The notes beneath the pieces were generated by a model. The model saw only the letters and a list, made by a program, of their open reading frames with translations. It had not been told where the DNA came from and searched no databases. The translations under genes were made by a program, and so were the position numbers. From NCBI RefSeq assembly GCF_000315625.1, contig NW_005434610.1:17187-45411 (forward strand): a stretch of 28,225 nucleotides of DNA, given 5' to 3'. Positions 7,964-18,767 of the stretch are shown in pieces (the stretch's first letter is position 1; every line of letters starts with the position of its first letter). This DNA comes from Guillardia theta CCMP2712. Lineage: Eukaryota > Cryptophyceae > Pyrenomonadales > Geminigeraceae.

Positions 7964-9638
7964 CTAAACAGACCTGAGGTTCACTGCTGCTTGGCTGAAG
8001 TCGACAACTTTTGGTAAATCCTTCTCCTTGGAAAGGCTCTGGTGGAACACTGATGAGATCGATCCATCTGCAGCACTTAAATTCATTCCTGCAAAGAGTT
8101 CAACCCAAATCATCTTACGGCAGCACAGTCTCTGCTTCATCTTCGTTCATCAGCAGGCTTGACCTTCCACTGACGCTATGTTTCCCTCTCTCACCAACGG
8201 CATGAGCATTGACTGGGAGGTTGTTCTTGCAGTTCATCTCAGGGCTTTCTTTTACCGAGGTTTCAGCTTGTATGGAATAGCTTCAACACAAATGTGAATA
8301 GCATGGTTTCCAACAAAGGCAAACCGCACATGGAAGCATATGGAGGGACCGACTTGATCCGAGAAGTGTCAGTTTCAACATCTCGAAGGTGACGCAACAC
8401 TTCGTTGACGGCTTGCAAGTCATTCTCTTCACATCTTTGAGCTTCCAAGATAAATGATTGCCTGGAATAACATGACACTATCAAAGCTCTGCTGACGTTA
8501 GAAGGAAACAGACTGAGAGAGCTGCAGGGCATCCGGTCTCGATTCAAAATCTTTCACAAGGCAGCTGCATCGAGAATGGAATGTTTTTCAGCAACGTCTA
8601 CTACAGCAACAGAAGATTCACCATTGGACGAATTCGTGCAAAGATTGTGGCCAGATATCACTGATCCCAGACGTCTGCAATATTGATTGCAGCACGGGTG
8701 GGTCGTTTTTACGGATGTATTCGATTGCTTCGATGGGATGCAGATGCGCCAATGGTGGCAAAGAGAGGACCATCTCGATGACGGTGATTCCGAGTGACCA
8801 GATGTCAGCCTTGTAGTCGTACTCTCCTCTCGAGCAGACTTCTGGAGACATCCAGTACCTACTCAGGACTCAGCAAACAGCTCACCTCAACTGAATGCTC
8901 ACGGTGTTCCAACAAAAGTGCAACGGCGATCATTTGGTACCTGCAACCTTGCTGATACTCCGAAGTCTGCAAGCTTGGCCTGAAAAGCACTAAGCATGCA
9001 ACAGCAGAAAGCATGAAAAATGTTGTCGTTTACTCACTCCCGATGAAGACAACAAGATGTTACTGGCCTTGATGTCTCTGAACTCATGTCAAAATCGCTC
9101 TCACATGCAAGAAATACACCTGTGTATCAATTGCTCTCCGTGTAGATAGCTCAATCCCATTAATGAGCAGCAGGTGATGCAACGAAGCTCTTGCAAGCCC
9201 AGCCCTCTTCCCAGCTTCTCCATCAGCTGCGACGCGAGTCAGCGGGGATTGACGAGCTTTCGCTTGAGTTACGTCAGAGACGGCACCACCATGACAAAAC
9301 TCTAACGCGATCCACAGCTGAGAGTCTTTCTCCCATGTGCCGTAGTAGGAAACAACATTCGGATGGCTGATAGTTTCAAGAATTCTCAGCTCCTTCTTGG
9401 CATCATCAGTTCCAACAACGACTTTGATCGCAACAGGCTCCCGTGAAGCAATACGTTCTGCATAGTAAACCTGAAGCAAGGCTATGCGTTAGACGACCAC
9501 AACCTCAAGCATCTCAATTTCGACAGCCTCTCTACAACTCACCATCCCTGCTGCTCCTTCTCCCAGCATCCTCTGCACCTCGAACAACGTCTCAGGGTCT
9601 TCGCGCCTTTCTGCCATTCTCAAGGGGAGGAGAAACAT
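7964..9638 (-). CDS. STE20-family (MST/Hippo-like) Ser/Thr protein kinase, multi-exon
   Basis: Joining exons across short GT-AG introns rebuilds a full kinase domain. Elements in order: LGEGAAGM glycine loop (near residue 25), VAIKVV catalytic Lys, SHPNVVSYYGTW, LEFCHGGAVSD hinge, LIHRDIKASNILL catalytic loop, LADFGVSAR activation segment, TFVGTPYWMSPEV (the STE20 signature), DIWSLGITVIEM and CLVKDFESRPDA. All catalytic residues are present. It most resembles germinal-centre/MST kinases, which phosphorylate downstream kinases in growth, polarity or stress signalling; the specific substrate is unknown. A less conserved helical segment follows (VNEVLRHLRDVETDTSRIK), then probable C-terminal exons reading to a stop at 7964. 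The last exon's frame is uncertain; an alternative stop is 7848. Start is ATG 9638 or, 21 bp in, ATG 9617. It is head-to-head with DTD. Confidence 0.9.
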
Positions 9639-9912
9639 CTTGGGTACCGGTGTAAATGAAATGGAATGGAGGGGTACAAAGGCTGAATGCAATGCAGGAT
9701 TCTTGTGAGCGATTAGCGGAAGAGGATGATTGAACCATGACAGGACGCCTAGAGCTGACCAGTGGCGATAGGAAGTGAGCAAGAACTTGAACGAAGATCG
9801 CTGGGAAATTGTGGGAAGAGGAAGAGTGGGAAGAGAGGAAGCCTGGGAGGAGTGGGTGTCGAAGCAAGGATTAGCTCATGGAATCTTGTCCTCTCTGAAC
9901 CGTTGACTTGCA
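9639..9912. promoter_or_regulatory. divergent promoter region, kinase/DTD
   Basis: 274 bp separate two head-to-head start codons, so this interval must contain both 5' UTRs and promoters. I see no clear TATA box. A GGGTACCGGTG palindromic core lies close to the kinase start. The assignment rests on gene orientation only. Confidence 0.5.
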
Positions 9913-10838
9913 ATGTTTCTTCGGCTCAAACGAATCGGACTGCTGCTTGCATATGGTTTACAACTCTTGTTGACATCGCGCTTGTGTTCTGGGGAATACA
10001 GAAATCAGCCTCTCCGACTGAGAGGAGGCATGCGGTGTGTGATTCAGCGAGTGACGTCGGCATCGGTCAAGGTAGACGGCGAGACAGTGTCAAGGTAAGT
10101 AAGGTCTGGTATCAAACACTTTCAACTGACCTGATGTATCAGCATTCACAGAGGTCTGTGTGTCTTGGTGGGACTCTCGACTGAGGACAAGCGCGAAAGT
10201 CTTGAATGGATGTCAAAGAAATTGTTATCTGGTCAATCTGAAGCAGATTTTGCTAAATGCAATGTTCACATGTGGTTGACAGTGAGGTTTTTCGAAGGAG
10301 AAGATGGAAAAATGTGGAAGAGAAATGTGCAAGAGGTGAGAATGTTGAGACGAGCGCTATTGGTTTCTGAATCGATTGATGCATTGTTGCAGATTCAAGG
10401 GGAAATCTTACTCGTCAGTCAATTTACTCTACATTTCAGGCTTGTTTTCATGCGATCCTCTGACAGACATTGTACTGACAGCCTGCAAGGCTCAAAGGTT
10501 CGAACTTGGATTTTTCAAAGAGCATGTCGACAGAAGCTGCTCGAGAGATGTATCAGGTAAGAGCGTTCGGGAGGGAGTGCAACGTTTGAGACATGCGTAG
10601 GAGTTTGTTGATCAAGTGAAGAGGGATATTGGAGACCCAAACTTGGTATTGTAAACCTGGGTCTACCATTGCTAACCAGGTACCAAGGTAAAAGATGGAA
10701 AATTTGGAGCTAAAATGGAAGTTGAAATCTGCAATGATGGGCCTGTATGTGCATGTTTCATTTCACATTCCACTCACAGAGCTGCAGGTCACAATGCAGA
10801 TTGAACATCCTGAGCCAAGCACTCAAAAGAAGAGCTGA
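9913..10838 (+). CDS. DTD1: D-aminoacyl-tRNA deacylase (DTD1) with signal-type leader
   Basis: DTD hydrolyses D-amino acids (and glycine on tRNA-Ala) from mischarged tRNAs. Exon 1 (9913-10094) encodes a hydrophobic leader of about 25 residues (GLLLAYGLQLLLTSRLCSG), then PLRLRGG (33-39), then MRCVIQRVTSASVKVDGE, the normal N-terminus of DTD. Exons at 10152-10231, 10283-10335 and 10393 onward give LCVLVGLSTEDKRESLEWM, VRFFEGEDGKMWKRNVQE and GEILLVSQFTL (SQxT active-site motif). Later exons give ARLKGSNLDFSKSMSTEAA, EFVDQVKRDIGD, VKDGKFGAKMEVEICNDGPVT (Gly-Pro motif) and the stop TGA at 10836-10838. The splice just after SQFTL is not fully resolved. The leader suggests ER entry and probably the plastid or periplastid compartment, which is inference. 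No separate cytosolic copy is in the window. Confidence 0.94.
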
Positions 10839-10956
10839 GTGAAGCCATCTGCTAAGAAAGAAGGCAGAAATCTCATGTTCAACAATCTCAAATGCATCCT
10901 CGGTTAGTGTAACATGCTTGGTAGAAATGTTGATTGAAAACAGCTTCAAGTAGCCT

Positions 10957-13900
10957 TCATTCGTGACCGGCTTGGCTTCCGTTACCTATGGCAAGTAAGA
11001 TTCAACCAACACGGATGGTGTGCAACAACCATGAACAAACGGAATGTTTGATCCGATTGTTGCCAATCCTCCCATCAAGCCATCCATCTGCAATGAGTAT
11101 GAAGGAGGAAAACATCTTTGATTGCATCACCATTTTGTTGGCCGCGTCTTTGGACTGGTTCACCAACTTCGATGGGTTTGAAAAATCAGGAACCTGACAG
11201 GAAGTCACATGGCAAGATTTCAGTTACGTGCTCAACGAACCTGAACTGGAGAGAGAGTCTTGTCGGTGAAGTTCTGCGCAAATGCGCCAAGAGACCACAT
11301 CTACCATCTGGGTCAAGGGACTTGTGAGGAGACAAGTCAATTACCCGATCCGGAGCTGCTCCTCGATGCGTGAGGTGACCACCTCGCTGGGAGAGATTAT
11401 TGAGGTTGTCAGCACCTTTTGCCTCCTGCGATGCAGGGGTTTGCATTGCCCTCCTCGTCGCTGCCTGCTTCTCGATGAAAGAATCTGTGTTCCAAAGCTC
11501 AGCAGCGCTCGAAACATGTCCAAGTCATCACCTGAAACTTTGGCATTCGACTCATTCTTGGCCCGCAGGACCGTTGATTGATCCATCTCTTGAGCTCTAC
11601 GTCCTTTGGCAATATAGTGCCCATCTTCCATGTGATTGGCATTCAGCTCAGATATTTCAGTCTTCTTCGCATCCTCCTTTTCCCTCTTCTTTTCTCCATT
11701 CACAGCATTTCGAGGAGATCCTTTCTTGAACCTAGTGCGAGCACTTCGGATGGCGTGCAAGTCCATCTCAACAGCATCAAAGCGAGCATGCATCTTATGC
11801 ATGTCAGCGATCAGCCGCTTCAAAAGTTGATCCACTTGCGGGTCGTACTCCATGCTCGCATCAACTTTTCCATCTCGCGTAGAAGCAATTGAGTTCTCAT
11901 CATCCATTGGCCCGACGGGAACCTTTTCCAACCTCGCATGTTCCTCATCCTCCAGAAGCATTCCCTTAATGCCCAGGAATAAGCTTCTGATATTGTTTCT
12001 GTTCCAGTCTTCGTTCTCATCTTCCATGCAGGCGTTCAGCTGTCTCAGCTGGTGCCGTTTGAGCGCTTGCTTCATCAAAAGCATGAAGCCTTGGCGATTG
12101 AGGATACCGCCTTCATCGCAAAGACGTGGCCGCATGATGTAGTCGTCCCAAATCTGACGCGTCACTAGAATAGGAGGAATAAAGCCGATGTTCTTTAGCC
12201 CCATCCTAAATTCTGCAAATCCCATGCACCCATCCCCCACATTTGGAATTTCTCCTGTCTTCCAACGATTGAAATAGACCCTCAAGATTTCACTGTCTTC
12301 ACGGGCAACTTCTTGTGTGAACAGATCGTACTTCTTTTTGATGGTGGTGTAAAGAATCTTGTCATAAAGATTGTTGATTTTGGTCTCCAGATCATCCAAA
12401 TTCCTGAGGAAAACATAAAACATAAGGCTAAAACTACTCACCAACGTCAGAAACTTACTTGTACTTTGAAAGTTCTCTTGAGATCTTCTCGAAGGGGCAA
12501 GCTTCTATCTCCTCTGAAGCCAGACTCTTAGAGATTTCTGCTTCAGAGTTGCGTTGGTCGGCAGCCTTCGAGAACTCATCGAGTAGGACAGCAATCACCA
12601 CGTTCAGGAGTACCAGAGCAACTATTAAATGAAAGCTAACAAAGAAGATGGCAACCCCCGTATTCTGACCAGTCAGTGTGAAAAGACCTCTGGCTATGTC
12701 AGACCAATTGTCGCCTGTCATCACTTGGAACATGGTGAACATGCCAGTAAAAAAGTCTCCAAACTCTTCGGGTGCGTAGGAGCTGAAGAAGGTCACAGAC
12801 ATGATAGCATAGATTGCTGTCACCAAACACACCAGCGCAAATGCATTGATCATGGGAGGAATTGATGCAGTCAGCGCTATCATGATCTGGCGGAGTGAAG
12901 GAATCCTTTTGAACAACCGAAATACTCGAAAACATCGCATAAGCCGAAGAATATTAGCTCCCGGAAGATTAGTAAGGACCAAACTCAGCAACGACACGAG
13001 CACGACTCCGAAGTCGAACCAATTCCATCCATCGGAAACAAATTCTACAAACCACGTGGCAAATATATTGATGACAAGCTCCACCGTGAAAAATATGGTG
13101 AAAAGAAGATCGATCTGATCGAAAACATTAGCTAACTGAGTGTCTGGTGCAGCATTGAAGTGCGCTTCAAAAATGTTCAACAGAAAGTTACACATGATGA
13201 TCCCCGCAACAAAGACTTGACAGCGATCTCCCACATAGAACCAGCGGACCTTGCGCCTGAATGTATCAAGACGATTCATGTGGACAACAGGATATCCAAC
13301 GTAAGAAGTCATAACTCTTGTAATCGTCTCGGACCATCGCTCCATGGTGTCCCTGCAGTCCGTTCGGAACAGGTAGATCCTTCCACCATGATACGTGCCA
13401 AAAGCGGTACAAATGCCAAAATCAGCTGCTCCAAGCTCAACTTGCTTTGCTAGATCTATCTCATGCTCAAAAGCTCCTTCTTCTCTCCATGTCACAACAT
13501 TGGAACTTTCTAAACCAATGGAACTCTGGGTGGTGAATCAGAATCATAACAACCAACAAATTCAAAATAGTTACTTCAGCTCTAGTTTTGCAGACAACCA
13601 AGCCGATGATGTCGGTGAAGTTGATCCTGTCGATTTCACGAGTGTCTTTCGAGACTGAGTAACTAACAAACTCTCGTGTCACTGCGACCCATCTTGACTT
13701 ATACTCATCTCCCTCATGGCCACCACGTTTCCAGATCTGCCAAGATGCAGTGTCACAAAAGAATGAACGACTAACCCTAAAGAGGCACTCGCCTGCCCTT
13801 GAATCAACGAGGAAGATGTCGAGTCCGTCACCCACTCTTCCGGCTGTTCTGGCATTTTCACTTTCCACGCAGTCACAACATTCTGTATTGAATGTAATGC

Positions 13901-14176
13901 CTGTCGTGCGATCTTAGATGTGAGGGTTGTATCTTCTGGGATATTGCTGGGAAGTGCAGGCTCTTTCACTGAAGATACTTTCTTCAAAGGAAAAACGGTT
14001 GCTGAGTCAGCATCGACTCGTGATGCTCTTCGAGCATCATTGTAGCCATCTACATCGCCGTCGCTCTTGTTGTCATTCTCGGGTGTGATTTCGCAACTGA
14101 TACTACGTGGCGATGGCTGCTGAGCGATCTCGGGAGCACTGTCTCTTCTCATCTGGAATAGTTTGAGAAAATCCAT
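10957..14176 (-). CDS. PH-domain, single-repeat voltage-gated cation channel
   Basis: Starts at ATG 14176 (MDFLKLFQMRRDS). After a Ser-rich N-terminus comes a PH-like domain (KRGGHEGDEYKSRWVAVTRE to RIYLFRTDCRDTMERWSETI, with the closing-helix Trp). Then six membrane segments: S2 with TVELVINIFA, S3 WNWFDFGVV, S4 LRLMRCFRVFRLFKR with basic residues every third position, and a pore loop FQVMTGDNWSDI before S6 NVVIAVLLDEF. One repeat of about 230 residues means four subunits are needed. The filter Asp suggests Na+ or Ca2+ passage. The C-terminal part has an EF-hand-like pair (DGCMGFAEFRMGL; a degenerate second) and an amphipathic helix (LLKRLIADMHKMHARFDAVEMD) resembling the coiled coil of bacterial Nav channels. 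Small last exons probably run to TGA 10957; the long frame itself ends at 11341. Likely in the plasma or flagellar membrane; the PH domain may bind phosphoinositides. Confidence 0.9.
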
Positions 14177-15879
14177 TTTACGGGGAAATTAGAACTCAGC
14201 AGAGAACGACGACTGATTTGATCTCAAGACGCTTTTGTTTGCCGCACACCACTCAGCTGATTTGTAACTCAGCTGTGCAACATGAATCTAGTCTCAGCTG
14301 TACAACATGAATCTAGTCGGAAACTGCCATGTTGTAGGGAATATCCGGACCACTTAAAAGCTCTCACAACTTCTGAAAAAAGATTTCAGTGTTGAGTAAC
14401 ATCGAATAGATTGATTTCATCATGTAACAAGAAAGGAAAGCGACGAGTGCAAGGATGGGTGGTTGAGTGAATGGATTAAATATCGCATTTAGAAGATGAA
14501 GTGAGGAAGCATAGTGACATGCGATCGCAGCATGATCACCCAGGTGAGCACAAACGACAGACAATCTTTGAAGAAAGAGAAAACGCGCAAGGGAGGAGGA
14601 TGACGCGAGCAAGCGAGCACGCTCTCTCCTCATGAGCAAGCGACCGCGCCATTCTTGCTTCCCTATTTTTACCACAAGGACACCAGGGGTCAAAAGCCAA
14701 GACGATTGAAGGGTGGTGCAGAAGGAGAGACCGTTCTATTATGCAGTGGCCCGCCGCCGCCCGGCGCGGCCCGGCCCGGGCCGGGCCGGGCCCCACAGGC
14801 TGCCCTGAGGGCGGCCACCGCGGGGCTGAGGCTGCCAGGACCGTCGGACTCGCTGACCGTACTGACTCTGACCACCGCCCGGCGTGAAACAGATCCGGTC
14901 GGATCTTACATGACCGATCAACGCCATCATGCAATCCGACCGCGGGGCGGGTGTGCATTCCGGCCCGGCGCCCGGCGTCTTATTCCCGGCGGCCCTTCAA
15001 CTCAACGGCCGGGCGGCGGACTAGGGCCCGGGTGGCAGCGACCCGGCCCCCGCGGCGTGATGCATAATCCGATCATTGGTCACCTGCCACTCGGAGTGGC
15101 CGGGTCCGATCAACTTGCCGCTCCGAGGCTCCGAGGCTCGCCTCTCCCGGAGTCCTGATTGTCCTCGTACGGTAATACTGATCTTTTCTTGGAGTTAACT
15201 TTTTTTTAACGTCAGTTAACTTGAAGCCGCCTGATCATGGTTCCCTACCCGGTGACCGCGGCGCGAATGATTTGAAGACCGTACGGTCGCGGCCGCCGGG
15301 CGCCCGGCCGCACCCGGCCGCGCCCAGGTACAAATGAACTTCCGGGAAAGTTGACTTCGTGACGGCGTGAAGGGTTGACAATCCCAAAGGAAAAAAAACG
15401 CGCCGGCCCGCGGCAATGGCGACACCCCAGAGAAACTTGTGACAGAGTGCGACTCGGAGGTGTCGCTTGAGCCCCTCCCTTCCACCGGACAGTAGAGGAG
15501 AGAGGCAGGGGTCACCTCTGTAACGCCGGGGAAACATGCCCGTCGGGGGTTCTCGGCCGCCTTGTTTCCAGGCGCAACCTTGTTTACCACAGCCTCGAGT
15601 ACCCCTCCTGGTTCCCTTGCGCCTGGAAAAGCATGACCCCCTGTGACCCCCTGAGTTTGTGTGGTATGTGCGGGGTAGGGTTGCTGGAAGTTGCACGGGT
15701 CCGCAGCAGATCGAAATCGCATCTTCTCCCGCGCTTTTCCTCCTGCTGACCAACCTCCGCCAGCGCTGACCACAACAATACTGGTTTCAATCCCTTCGGC
15801 ATCAACTTTACTGTCGCCTCCCTCTCATCCTACCACTCGCTCCCCTTCTTTGCCTCTCACCACATACGCACACAACATC
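14177..15879. other. intergenic with GC-rich degenerate repeats
   Basis: About 14735-15160 is very GC-rich (runs of CCGGGCCGGGCC) with many short words such as CCGATCA and GACTCG that recur at 16500-17080. 15187-15220 has two GTTAAC sites around a T-run. 15240-15720 is GC-rich with overlapping minus-strand open frames that look like composition artefacts. No protein family is recognised. The rightmost part should contain the promoter of the gene at 15880. Confidence 0.5.
14268..14317. repeat. 25-bp direct duplication upstream of the channel gene
   Basis: Two adjacent 25-bp units with the core CAACATGAATCTAGT, differing at one base (14268-14292 and 14293-14317), about 100 bp upstream of the channel start. 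Each carries a CAGCTG site, and a further CAGCTG lies at 14253. Possible promoter element, or a simple duplication. Confidence 0.85.
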
Positions 15880-16501
15880 ATGATGCTCTCGGCATTTGCT
15901 CGCACCATCTCTCACCCCCTCCGATGCTCCATGCGAAGCTGTAGGGTAATTCTGCCTGATGGAATCTCATGCAACCAGAGTAAAGCCTATTGCAGGTCTG
16001 TGCTCAACACTACAAGATCAACGTGTTACTCCCCTTCGCCAATTCATCTGCAGCGAGCGAGACATTGGCCAAGCAAGAGGCGGCTCCGACAAGCTACGGA
16101 AAGAAGCCATTGCAGTGCACAGAGGAATGTGTTGGATGGGAAGACTTATTTCCAAAGGTAAGCTCAGTAGGGCTGATTGATTTCTTTTCGAGGAGCACTG
16201 CTGAATTCGATTCACAACAGGATATGTGCGAATACCAAGCTTCCTCTACCTGCCTGGGAATTAATTTCATAGCTCGTAAGTGAGCTCACGTGTAGGACGC
16301 TTCCAACCTGCAAGTGTCTTTGTACATAGATTCGTGACCTGCATTAATTGCTGCGCGAATGTGACGATTCTTGATGATAAAGATTGCCACAAAATAACTT
16401 TCAAAGTTCCTTGTTGGCGTTCAGAATCGGCAAGGTGTAGAATGAGAATCAACAGTGACTGGTACAGTAAGCATAGACTAAAGGTGCTAGGGAACAACTA
16501 G
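15880..16501 (+). CDS. small Cys-rich protein with presequence-like N-terminus, unrecognised
   Basis: Exon 1 (15880-15945) encodes MMLSAFARTISHPLRCSMRS, basic and Ser-rich like a mitochondrial presequence. After a 50-nt intron, exon 2 (15996-16157) gives VCAQHYKINVLLPFANSSAA and ends QCTEECVGWEDLFPK. Exon 3 (16221-16275) gives DMCEYQASSTCLGINFIA. The last exon reads VTCINCCANVTILDDKDCHK and KVPCWRSESARCRMRINSDW to TAG 16501. The many Cys residues suggest disulfides or metal binding. I do not recognise the family. Joining exon 3 to the last exon in frame needs an intron of only 20 nt (16276-16295), so the gene may instead have an undetected boundary there. Coding is supported by splice sites and residue composition, not by homology. 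Confidence 0.5.
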
Positions 16502-17406
16502 CATGATACCATACGATCATCGGCGACAAACATACGTGAGGAGACGAAAAAATCTAGTATAAAATGACCCATGTTTCTATCACATCCTCCTGAGCCCGGC
16601 TGAGGCAGTTGAGGTTACTGGATTCACGACTCGTCCAGAACAGAAATGTCGGCCAGAGAGAACAACCCTCATCCTTCCGACTGCTGCCCCCCTGACCGTA
16701 CCGTACAGCACAGTTGACTTAATGCACCGTCACTGTGTTGAGGCTGCTGATCCGATGATCATCGGATCGGACTGGGGGACCGTGTGGCGGGCGCGGCCAG
16801 TGGCAAGATAGGAAGATGATGCCGCAGGGTCCGATCAGTAACCGGCTAGCTCCGATCAGTAGCCTCAACACACTGCTGCCCCCCGGGCCAAAAGTCCTGC
16901 CAGGACTCGCCGAGTCGGGAAGATCGGACTCAGGCTCCGCCGTCCGATCTGTCATCGTACTCGAGACTCTGTCTCGAGCGTCGACTCACTGAGACTCCGT
17001 CGGCGAGACTCTGTCAGTGTTACCGTACTGGGCCAGTTAACTTTGAGTAAAGTTGCGGCCAGTCCGATCGGAGTAAAGTAGGATTTTAATAAGTGATTTT
17101 TTAAGTAGGATTTTTAAGTGATGCAGTGGGATCGACCGGGCGGCCGGGCGGGCCTGGACAAAAATCCTTGGATTTGTATGCGTCCGCGGAATGGCGAAGA
17201 GGGTCGGCGAAAGTGAGGTAAAGGAAGAAGGGAGCCATTGAGGGAGGAAGAGATGTGAGCAAGGGTTTGGCTGCTCTTACGGAAGCAGGGGAGAAAGGCC
17301 GGGTTGAGGGTGTGGTGAGGGCGGGGAAGGACTGAATGAGAGAGAGCAGCAAATTGATCTCTGGCTGTTTGTCAGGAGGAGCTCAGGCTGGAAGGAAGGT
17401 GTGGAG
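16502..17406. other. intergenic, repeat-rich, no gene recognised
   Basis: Contains a MITE-like element (listed separately) flanked by GC-rich sequence with many short inverted repeats, for example CGAGACTCTGTCTCG at about 16964-16978. 17040-17120 has short repeats of the GTAAAGTAGGATTTT type. A minus-strand frame at 17101-17352 has no recognisable content. The last ~100 bp likely hold the promoter of the next gene. Confidence 0.5.
16731..16875. mobile_element. MITE-like inverted-repeat element, 145 bp
   Basis: Terminal inverted repeats of 24 bp (16731-16754, CACTGTGTTGAGGCTGCTGA..., and 16852-16875, ending AGCCTCAACACACTG) match at 21 of 24 positions. The 97-bp interior has no coding capacity. 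CTGCTGCCCCCC occurs on both sides (16680-16691 and 16874-16885), possibly chance or part of an older duplication. A small non-autonomous DNA transposon is the simplest reading. No transposase is in the window. Confidence 0.6.
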
Positions 17407-18238
17407 ATGGAGTATGGGAAGACATCGAGGTATTATCGTGCACCGATGATGGATCATTTCAAGTCCGACAATCCTCTAGCCTGGAAGAAATTAGCATGGT
17501 AAGGGCCAGGCCAGCCGATTAAAGCTGAACCGTACTCAGGGTGCTGAGGAGATAAGGATGGTTGGCAATGGTCTATGCAGAGACTATATGCCGCAGAAAG
17601 ACGATATGCTTCTTTGCAATGACATGAGATCTTTGAGAATGGACGAGGCTTTACACCCGTGTACGTCGTGTGCATTTACAGTTCTCATGAGCGATTGACT
17701 GTTCACACAGCCTGCTGGAGTGAAGTTCGGGTTGTGGAGGTAGTCGACGATGATGAAGACAAGCAGGGTCCGAAACTGATCGTTGCGCTAAGTCAAAGAA
17801 ATGCAGACATCAATTCTGCGAGTCCAGATCCCCCAGTTTCCTCCAAGCTTCCCCTCTCATGCTTTAGAAAACTCGGTTCCGCCATCCCAGTCGAAGAGTT
17901 GAAAGGACTTTGCAGAAAGAGGAGCAGATGCAAAGAAAGTCAGGAAGGCTCGGAAGCTGACAATTCCAACCCGCGTAAGGGTACCAAGGCTACCACATTA
18001 TCCTGCGAGAAGAAGGATGAAGGCTGGATGCTTGAAGATGTCGGGCTCAGGCCGGTCTTCTCTACTCTAACCTGTACAATACTGCGATGTTGAAGTTTCT
18101 TACGTAGTTGCACCTCCGCTCTTGCTCCGAATCCCCGCCTTCCATAGAGGTAGACTGTTCCTTACCAATCCGGCAGAAACATCTGAATGTGAGTGTCTGG
18201 CAGTTGTTAAAGGGAATGAACGTCTACGTGCGCAATGA
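17407..18238 (+). CDS. unrecognised protein, four exons, about 229 aa
   Basis: Four exons (17407-17498, 17557-17660, 17711-18073, 18108-18238) join in a single frame through GT-AG introns of 34-58 nt, ending at TGA 18236-18238. The protein starts MEYGKTSRYYRAPMMDHFKS, continues MPQKDDMLLCNDMRSLRMDE, then CWSEVRVVEVVDDDEDKQGP and LPLSCFRKLGSAIPVEELKG, a Lys/Arg/Ser-rich stretch, GWMLEDVGLRPVF, and ends RLFLTNPAETSECECLAVVK plus a short tail. No domain is recognised. The basic linker and acidic patch would fit a nuclear protein, but that is a guess. It is tail-to-tail with the dynein-tail gene. Exon choice was made from splice signals and phase, so boundaries may be off by a few codons. Confidence 0.5.
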
Positions 18239-18767
18239 GAACGGTACCTGCAGAACTGGCACTCTCAAATTCAACCCAATCACCACACGGTGAGATTCTC
18301 TATGACCACATCTGTCGCACGATGACACTACGTGCAGTTGGATCATAGTAGAAGGCGACAACAGATTTAACCTCGCCACTTTTTGTGAGGAAGCCGGCGG
18401 CGCTTCTGTAAAGCTTCCAAGAGAACGTCTGCTCTGTGCAGAGACGCATGAACCGATCATCCCCAAGGTGCGGGCAATCATGATTTGACGTCGTTTGATG
18501 AACCTCAGGTCGAAGGGTTCGCATTGCCGACAAGGCGATGGTTTCTCCATAACTTCCCGAACTATGTATTGACCCTTCTTGTCTCCTTCTTGCTTTCTTT
18601 CTTCTTCTCGTTTCCTCTTGTCGTTTTGGTGATTGTTTGCGCAGCGAGAAATGGGAGGAGATATCTCGCAGCCCGGAAACAAACGTATGGTAGGAAGGTA
18701 ACCTGAGGTGATTTGAAGCTTTATGAGCTTGTTGAGCTTCGACGCGGTAGGAATCATCCGCCACTAC

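Noticed and set aside
10758-10949. Minus-strand open frame between DTD and the channel
   Set aside because: It overlaps the last DTD exons, lies just beyond the inferred channel stop at 10957, and has no recognisable content; more likely UTR or antisense.
15216-15805. Overlapping minus-strand frames of 70-185 codons
   Set aside because: Three overlapping frames of similar quality in a GC-rich spacer, with no domain and no conserved pattern, indicate composition rather than genes.
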